Shown piece by piece: positions 21,753 through 26,694 of a DNA stretch of 26,694 bases. Origin of the DNA: Actinomycetes bacterium (GTDB lineage: Bacteria; Actinomycetota; Actinomycetes; Propionibacteriales; Nocardioidaceae); contig JAHEXN010000007.1 of the NCBI GenBank assembly GCA_023252095.1, positions 1-26,694 of the forward strand, read 5' to 3'. The notes under the pieces were generated by a model that saw only the letters and a program-made list of their open reading frames with translations, was not told the DNA's origin and searched no databases. Every line of letters begins with the position of its first letter. Position 1 is the first letter of the stretch. The translations under genes and the position numbers were made by a program.

Positions 21753-23093
21753 TCAGACGATGGGCATGAGCTTGTCGAGCTCGAACTGCGTGACCTGCGT
21801 GCGGTAGTCCTGCCACTCCTGGCGCTTGTTGCGCAGGAAGAAGTCGAACACGTGCTCGCCCAGGGTTTCGGCCACGAGGTCGCTGCTGTCCATGATCGTG
21901 ATGGCCTCGTCGAGGTTGCGGGGCAGCGACGGGATGCCGAGCGCCTTGCGCTCACGCTCCGACAGCGACCACACGTCGTCCTCGGTCTCGGGCGGCAGGT
22001 CGTAGCCCTCTTCGATGCCCTTCAGCCCGGCCGCGAGGACCAGCGCGAAGGCGAGGTACGGATTGCACGCCGCGTCGATCCCGCGGTGCTCGACGCGTGC
22101 CGAGCCGCTCTTGTGCGGCTTGTACATCGGCACGCGCACGAGGGCGCTGCGGTTGTTGTGACCCCAGCAGACGTAGCTCGGGGCCTCGCCGCCACCCGCC
22201 AGTCGCTTGTAGGAGTTGACCCACTGGTTCGTGACGGCCGTGATCTCGGCGCTGTGGCGCAGGACCCCGGCGATGAACGCCCGCCCCGTGCCCGACAGCT
22301 GGTACTCGGCACCGGCTTCGTAGAACGCGTTCTCGTCGCCCTCGAACAGCGAGACGTGCGTGTGCATGCCCGACCCCGGGTGCTCCGTGAACGGCTTGGG
22401 CATGAACGAGGCCCACTTGTCGTTCGTGAGCGCGACCTCTCGCACGACGGTGCGGAACGTCATGATGTTGTCGGCCATCGACAGGGCGTCGGCGTAGCGC
22501 AGGTCGATCTCCTGCTGGCCGGGACCGCCCTCGTGGTGACTGAACTCGACGCTGATGCCCATGCTCTCGAGCATCGTGATGACCTCGCGCCGGAAGTCCT
22601 GACCACCACCACCCTGCGCGGTGTGGTCGAAGTAGCCGCTGTCGTCGACCGGGACGGGCTGACCGCCGGCCGGGGGCTTGCCCTTGAAGAGGTAGAACTC
22701 GATCTCGGGGTGCGTGTAGTACGTGAAGCCCATGTCGGCGGCCTTCTGCATCGCGCGCTTGAGCACGTGACGCGGATCGGCGAACGACGGCGTGCCGTCG
22801 GGCAGGTGGATGTCGCAGAACATGCGTGCGGTCGCGGGGGTCTCGCCGCGCCACGGCAGGATCTGGAACGTCGACGGATCGGGCTTGGCGAGCATGTCGG
22901 CCTCGTGCACGCGGGCGAAGCCCTCGATCGAGGAGCCGTCGAAGCCGATGCCCTCCGCAAAGGCGCCCTCGAGCTCGGCAGGCGCGATCGAGACCGACTT
23001 CAGGGACCCGAGCACGTCGGTGAACCACAGTCGGACGAAACGGACGTCGCGCTCCTCGAGCGCGCGCAGCACGAATGCTTCCTGCTTACCCAT
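21753..23093 (-). CDS. glnA2: Glutamine synthetase, GlnA2 type (GSI-alpha)
   Basis: A 446-residue type I glutamine synthetase forming glutamine from glutamate, ammonia and ATP. Signature segments: FDGSSIEGFARV (beta-grasp end), HHEGGPGQQEID (metal ligands), KPFTEHPGSGMHTHVSLF (ATP site, with catalytic His pair) and the C-terminal GEHVFDFFLRNKRQEW. The 446-aa length and the ending match GlnA2 of mycobacteria and streptomycetes, not the 470-aa GlnA1. The region of the classical adenylylation site reads GYDLPPET (Tyr364). GlnE is encoded just downstream. The ATG follows GAGGA by 7 nt. A GlnR-like motif lies 24 nt upstream of the start. Classification within GlnA2 is by resemblance. Confidence 0.96.
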   Translation of the reverse strand: MGKQEAFVLRALEERDVRFVRLWFTDVLGSLKSVSIAPAELEGAFAEGIGFDGSSIEGFARVHEADMLAKPDPSTFQILPWRGETPATARMFCDIHLPDGTPSFADPRHVLKRAMQKAADMGFTYYTHPEIEFYLFKGKPPAGGQPVPVDDSGYFDHTAQGGGGQDFRREVITMLESMGISVEFSHHEGGPGQQEIDLRYADALSMADNIMTFRTVVREVALTNDKWASFMPKPFTEHPGSGMHTHVSLFEGDENAFYEAGAEYQLSGTGRAFIAGVLRHSAEITAVTNQWVNSYKRLAGGGEAPSYVCWGHNNRSALVRVPMYKPHKSGSARVEHRGIDAACNPYLAFALVLAAGLKGIEEGYDLPPETEDDVWSLSERERKALGIPSLPRNLDEAITIMDSSDLVAETLGEHVFDFFLRNKRQEWQDYRTQVTQFELDKLMPIV

Positions 23094-23116
23094 GCGGTCA
23101 TCCTCGCACGCGCTTT

Positions 23117-23132
23117 GTTACGCCCATGTTTC
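23117..23132 (-). promoter_or_regulatory. Possible GlnR half-box upstream of glnA2
   Basis: The minus strand reads GAAAC-N6-GTAAC. This matches the centre of the actinobacterial GlnR box (gTnAC-N6-GaAAC repeated). It is 24 nt before the glnA2 ATG. The outer half-sites are not convincing, so the assignment is tentative. Confidence 0.3.
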
Positions 23133-23185
23133 CCCGTGAGGCGGTCGCGGAACGTTTCGTGGATGCTCCCCGGAAGCGCCGTCGC

Positions 23186-23191
23186 TAGGCT
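23186..23191 (+). promoter_or_regulatory. Likely -10 box for leaderless nadE transcript
   Basis: TAGGCT, then six bases, then the GTG start of nadE at 23198. There is no ribosome-binding sequence before the GTG, so transcription probably begins at the start codon. No clear -35 was found. Confidence 0.5.
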
Positions 23192-23197
23192 CGTGCC

Positions 23198-24967
23198 GTG
23201 CCCCGCCTGCGCCTCGCCCTCGCCCAGATGAACCCCGTCGTCGGTGCCGTCGACGCCAACACCGACGCCGTCGTCGAGCAGGCGCGCGCGGCCCACGCGG
23301 CGGGCGCGCACGTCCTCGTGACGCCGGAGATGGCGATCACCGGGTACCCCATCGAGGACCTCGCCTACCGGGCCACGTTCATCGCCGCGTCGCGCGCCGC
23401 CGTCGTGAGCCTGGCGACCCGGCTCGACGAGGAGGGGCTCGGCGACCTCGTGGTGATCGTGGGCCACCTCGACACTGCCAAGGCGGAGACGCTCGCGAAC
23501 GTGCCCGACCGTCTCGGCATCCCGGCCAACCAGCCCACGAACTCCGCGTCCGTCGTGACCCGCGGCGGCGTCGTGGCCCGCTACGACAAGCACCACCTGC
23601 CCAACTACGGCGTGTTCGACGAGTTCCGTCACTTCGTGCCCGGCGACGAGACCCAGGTCGTGCAGGTCAAGGGCGTCGACGTCGCGATCGCGATCTGCGA
23701 GGACATCTGGCAGGACGGCCCCTCGGCCGCCGCCGACGCGGCCGAGGCGGGCCTGCTCGTCGTGCTCAACGGCTCGCCCTACGAGGCGGCCAAGGACGAC
23801 ACACGGCTCGAGCTCTGCTCACGGCGCGCCCAGGAGGGCCAGTGCGCCCTGGCCTACGTCAACCTGGTGGGCGGTCAGGACGAGCTGGTCTTCGACGGCG
23901 ACTCCCTCGTGGTCGACGCGGGTGGCGAGGTCGTCGCGCGTGCCGGTCAGTTCACCGAGGAGCTGCTCGTCGTCGACCTCGACCTGCCGGCGGCCACCGC
24001 CCCCATGCCCGAGCCCGGAACCCGCTTCCACGGACTCCGGGTCCAGCGCACGATTGTGTCCGAGGACCACGCCGAGCCCGTGGACGCACCGCTGCGCCCG
24101 GAGACGACCGAGCGGTGGGACGACCTGGGCGAGCGCTACCAGGCGATCGTGCTCGGCCTGCGCGACTACGTGCGCAAGAACGGCTTCACCAGCGTCCTGC
24201 TCGGCGCCTCCGGCGGCATCGACTCGACCCTGGTCGCGGCGATCGCCGTCGACGCCCTCGGCGCCGAGAACGTGCACGGCGTCTCGAACCCCAGCGTCTG
24301 GTCCACCGAGCACAGCCGCAGTGACGCCGCCGACCTCGCCGAGCGCACCGGGATGCACCTCGACACCGTGCCGATCGCGCCGATGTTCGACGCGTATCAG
24401 GACGCGCTGCACCTCGACGGCCTGGCCGAGGAGAACCTCCAGGCCCGCATCCGGGCCGTCATCTGGATGGGGCTGTCGAACCAGCACGGGCACCTCGTGC
24501 TGGCGTGCGGCAACAAGTCCGAGCTCGCGACCGGGTACTCCACGATCTACGGCGACGCGGTCGGTGCCTACGCCCCCATCAAGGACGTCTACAAGACCCT
24601 GGTCTGGGAGCTCTCGCGATGGCGCAACGCCTGGGCCGAGCAGCTCGGCGAGACCCCGCCCATCCCGGAGAACGCGATCAGCAAGCCCCCGTCGGCCGAG
24701 CTTCGGCCGGGCCAGGTCGACAGCGACTCGCTGCCGCCGTACGACCAGCTCGACACCGTGCTCGACCTGTACGTCGAGCAGGGACTCGGCTCGACCGAGG
24801 TCGTCGCCCGCGGCTTCGACCCCGCGCTCGTCGAGCGGGTCGTGACCCTCGTCGACAAGGCCGAGTACAAGCGTCGCCAGTACCCGCCGGGCCCCAAGGT
24901 CAGCCGCCGCAACTTCGGTCGCGACCGCCGCCTCCCGATCACGACGCGCTGGCGCGAGTCGCTCTGA
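23198..24967 (+). CDS. nadE: Glutamine-dependent NAD+ synthetase
   Basis: A 589-residue two-domain enzyme that makes NAD+ from deamido-NAD, ATP and ammonia taken from glutamine. The N-terminal nitrilase-fold glutaminase has the Glu-Lys-Cys triad: Glu44 in VTPEMAITGYP, Lys131 in RYDKHHLPNYG and Cys167 in IAICEDIW. The C-terminal synthetase has the ATP-pyrophosphatase loop SGGIDS (338-343), then GLSNQHGHLVLACGNKSELA and GYSTIYGDAVGAYAPIKD. The length is between the short ammonia-only enzyme and the about 680-aa mycobacterial form. The GTG start shows a leaderless arrangement. It is divergent from glnA2; the two share a 104-bp gap. Its last 29 bp overlap the convergent sulfatase gene. Confidence 0.97.
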   Translation: MPRLRLALAQMNPVVGAVDANTDAVVEQARAAHAAGAHVLVTPEMAITGYPIEDLAYRATFIAASRAAVVSLATRLDEEGLGDLVVIVGHLDTAKAETLANVPDRLGIPANQPTNSASVVTRGGVVARYDKHHLPNYGVFDEFRHFVPGDETQVVQVKGVDVAIAICEDIWQDGPSAAADAAEAGLLVVLNGSPYEAAKDDTRLELCSRRAQEGQCALAYVNLVGGQDELVFDGDSLVVDAGGEVVARAGQFTEELLVVDLDLPAATAPMPEPGTRFHGLRVQRTIVSEDHAEPVDAPLRPETTERWDDLGERYQAIVLGLRDYVRKNGFTSVLLGASGGIDSTLVAAIAVDALGAENVHGVSNPSVWSTEHSRSDAADLAERTGMHLDTVPIAPMFDAYQDALHLDGLAEENLQARIRAVIWMGLSNQHGHLVLACGNKSELATGYSTIYGDAVGAYAPIKDVYKTLVWELSRWRNAWAEQLGETPPIPENAISKPPSAELRPGQVDSDSLPPYDQLDTVLDLYVEQGLGSTEVVARGFDPALVERVVTLVDKAEYKRRQYPPGPKVSRRNFGRDRRLPITTRWRESL

Positions 24968-26468
24968 CCGATCCGGTCTCACCCTCCGGTCCGGGCAGTC
25001 TGCCCCGCTCGAGGGCGCTCCAGAAGTCGCCCCGCACGTAGTCCGCGCGCACGGGTGGCTGGTGGTCCCAGTCGGTGGCCCGCCCCGTCGCGAGCGCCCG
25101 GTGCACGACCCGGCGTCGCGCCTGGCTCTGCCGCACGTCACGCTCGAGTCCCGACAGGTCGTACCGTGCCGCGACCTCGGCCCGCAGCTCCCCCAGCAGC
25201 CCGGCGTGCGCGGGGTCCCCCGCCAGGTCCACCAGCTCGTGGGGATCGGCCACGACGTCGTACAGCTGATCGGGATCGCCCGGGCACTGCACGTACTTGT
25301 GACGGCCCCGGACCACCGTGACCTGGGGCCGGGTCGTGCCCTCGGCGAGGTACTCGATCAGGACGGGTCGCTCGTCCTCCAGCCCGCCCACGAGGCTGCG
25401 CCCGGGACCGGCGACCGGCTCTCCGCCGGCGAGCTCCACGAGCGTCGGCAGGACGTCGATCAGCGACACCGGGTCGGCGACACGCCGGGCCGCGAAACGC
25501 GTCGGAGCGTTGACGATCAGCGGGACCCGGGAGGACTGCTCGAAGGGCGACATCTTGTACCAGAGGCCGCGCTCGCCGAGCATGTCTCCGTGGTCGGAGG
25601 TCACGATGACCACGGTGTCGTCGCGCAGCCCGAGGTCCTCGAGTCGCTGCACGATCTTCCCGACGTGGTCGTCGACGTAGCTCACGCACGCGTAGTAGGC
25701 GCGCCGCGCCCGACGCACCTGGTCGGCGTCCGGCACCTTCACGTCGAAACCGGACATCTGCTGGAGCCGCGCGCTGTGCGGGTCGAGCGTCCCCAGGTCT
25801 TCGAGCGTGACCCGCGGGTCGTCGATCTCGATGCCCTCGTACCGGTTCCAGTGCTCCACGGGCGGCTCGTACGGGTCGTGCGGGTGGATGAACGACGAGA
25901 CGAGCAGGAACGGACGTCCGTCATCGGCCCGCGCCCGGTCGTTGAGGTGACGCAGACTGCGGAACAGCACCTCGTCGTCGAAGTCCTGCTGCACCGTCGC
26001 CCGGCTCGTGCCGGCCGTGAACACGCTGCCCGCCTCGTGGTACCAGGGCAGTCGCTCCTCGCCCGGCAGGTCCCAGTCGGGCACCATGTCCAGACCGGCC
26101 GGGTAGACGTCGGTCGTGAGGCGCTCCTCGAAGCCGTGAAGCTGGTCCGGGCCGATGAAGTGCATCCGGCCGACCAGGGTCGTGGCGTAGCCGGCCGACC
26201 GGAGGTGGTGCGCGAACGTCGGCACCGAGGCCGGGAAGTCGGCACCGTTGTCGTAGGCACCGATCTGCGACGGCAGCTGGCCCGTCATCATCGACGCCCG
26301 CGACGGCGCACACAGCGGGGAGTTGCAGTAGGCGCGGTCGAAGGTGATCCCGTCGGCCGCCAGCGCGTCGAGGTGGGGGCTCCTCACGACCGCGTTCCCG
26401 TACGCGCCGAGCGCGGCAGCGGCGAGCTGGTCGGCCTGGATCAGGACGATGTTCGGGCGAGCGGTCAT
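24939..26468 (-). CDS. betC: Choline-sulfatase
   Basis: A 509-residue type I sulfatase that hydrolyses choline-O-sulfate to choline and sulfate. The catalytic motif CAPSR (Cys53-Arg57 within PLCAPSRASMMTG) holds the Cys converted to formylglycine. Choline-sulfatase-specific stretches are clear: GRMHFIGPDQLHGFEERLTT, followed by the DVYPAGLD segment, and PHDPYEPPVEHW. TSDHGDMLGE supplies metal ligands. The C-terminal domain (VRQSQARRRVVHRAL, WDHQPPVRADYVRG) matches the choline-sulfatase C-terminal family. No signal peptide, so it is cytoplasmic. The ATG is preceded directly by GAGGG, too close to act well, and by TATCCA at the -10-like distance. No choline transporter or betAB genes are in view. 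A maturation factor may lie divergently at the right edge. Confidence 0.95.
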   Translation of the reverse strand: MTARPNIVLIQADQLAAAALGAYGNAVVRSPHLDALAADGITFDRAYCNSPLCAPSRASMMTGQLPSQIGAYDNGADFPASVPTFAHHLRSAGYATTLVGRMHFIGPDQLHGFEERLTTDVYPAGLDMVPDWDLPGEERLPWYHEAGSVFTAGTSRATVQQDFDDEVLFRSLRHLNDRARADDGRPFLLVSSFIHPHDPYEPPVEHWNRYEGIEIDDPRVTLEDLGTLDPHSARLQQMSGFDVKVPDADQVRRARRAYYACVSYVDDHVGKIVQRLEDLGLRDDTVVIVTSDHGDMLGERGLWYKMSPFEQSSRVPLIVNAPTRFAARRVADPVSLIDVLPTLVELAGGEPVAGPGRSLVGGLEDERPVLIEYLAEGTTRPQVTVVRGRHKYVQCPGDPDQLYDVVADPHELVDLAGDPAHAGLLGELRAEVAARYDLSGLERDVRQSQARRRVVHRALATGRATDWDHQPPVRADYVRGDFWSALERGRLPGPEGETGSVRATRASAS

Positions 26469-26597
26469 CCCTCGTGGATAACAGCGGCCACCGCCTCCGA
26501 CGGGGAGGTCTTGCCATCCGAGACCGCTCCCACCGCCGACCTCCGTGACGCATCATCGTTGTGTCCTGCGCCATCCCCGACCGAACGAGGTGGGTCA

Positions 26598-26694
26598 GTG
26601 AGCGGCTCCTGCTGCAGCCCCTCGGCGGAACGTCAGCCAGCGAGCGACCTGTAGCTGGTTGGCTCGTCGGGTGGCCCCGTGGCGCACGGCCTGG
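26598..26694 (+). pseudogene. Possible start of formylglycine-generating enzyme gene, interrupted by TAG
   Basis: After GAGGTGGGTCA a GTG opens the frame MSGSCCSPSAERQPASDL, then a TAG at 26652-26654. The same frame continues open (LVGSSGGPVAHGL) to the window end. The CCSP-containing start resembles the N-termini of some actinobacterial formylglycine-generating (sulfatase-activating) enzymes. Such a gene divergent from betC, 129 bp from its start, would fit. The TAG could mean a broken gene, a short leader peptide, a sequencing error, or that translation really starts later, for example at the in-frame GTG 26679. Only the edge is visible, so this is a guess. Confidence 0.3.

Noticed and set aside
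19160..21769. 869-residue plus-strand open frame opposite glnE
   Set aside because: Antisense to an intact, well-conserved glnE, with no recognisable domain; typical of high GC coding DNA.
26504..26544. GGAGGTC and GACCTCC inverted repeat between betC and the right-edge start
   Set aside because: Only 7-bp arms with a 27-nt spacer in GC-rich sequence; could be chance.
25062..26654. 530-residue plus-strand open frame opposite betC
   Set aside because: Antisense shadow of the high-GC sulfatase gene; composition rich in Arg, Val and His and no domain. Only its last 18 codons coincide with the possible start at 26598.

Overview
The window looks like chromosome of a high-GC Actinomycetota. GC is high at nearly every third codon position, several starts are GTG, a WhiB-family gene is present, and the glnA2-glnE pair matches the order known from mycobacteria and streptomycetes. 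Overall gene content suggests Nocardioidaceae (Aeromicrobium- or Nocardioides-like), but that placement is inference. No rRNA, tRNA, CRISPR array or transposase was seen.

Region 1 (1-10464) is a carboxylic-acid uptake and CoA-thioester catabolism island. A minus-strand operon runs from an ADP-forming acyl-CoA synthetase through tctC, tctB and tctA to an acyl-CoA dehydrogenase cut by the left edge. A divergent GntR/FCD regulator follows. Next come a second minus-strand unit (a paralogous tctC plus an enoyl-CoA hydratase) and a third (a MaoC hydratase plus an MFS transporter). The starts of all three units share one candidate operator, TATACA-N5-GYAT, so the island is probably one regulon for an unidentified organic acid.

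Region 2 (10598-18363) is a fatty-acid modification cluster. It follows a small membrane protein and a bidirectional terminator. It holds a FabR/DesT-like TetR regulator, an 18-bp FabR/DesT-like palindrome, a ferredoxin-reductase-type electron donor, a membrane desaturase, a 74-aa ATGA-coupled small protein, and a tightly packed trio: COG2907 flavoprotein, DUF1365 protein and cyclopropane/methyl fatty-acid synthase family methyltransferase. A WhiB-family gene ends the region. The simplest reading is desaturation followed by SAM-dependent modification of the double bond, with two little-characterised partners. This is the most promising system in the window.

Region 3 (18365-24967) is nitrogen and NAD housekeeping: glnE and glnA2 on the minus strand and glutamine-dependent nadE divergent from glnA2. 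Between glnA2 and glnE lie two almost identical 135-bp structured non-coding repeats. nadE and glnE each carry a TANNNT-N6-GTG arrangement that suggests leaderless transcripts.

Region 4 (24939-26694) holds choline-sulfatase betC (minus), overlapping the nadE 3' end. Divergent from it, at the right edge, is a start resembling the Cys-Cys-rich N-terminus of some formylglycine-generating enzymes; an in-frame TAG interrupts it after 18 codons.
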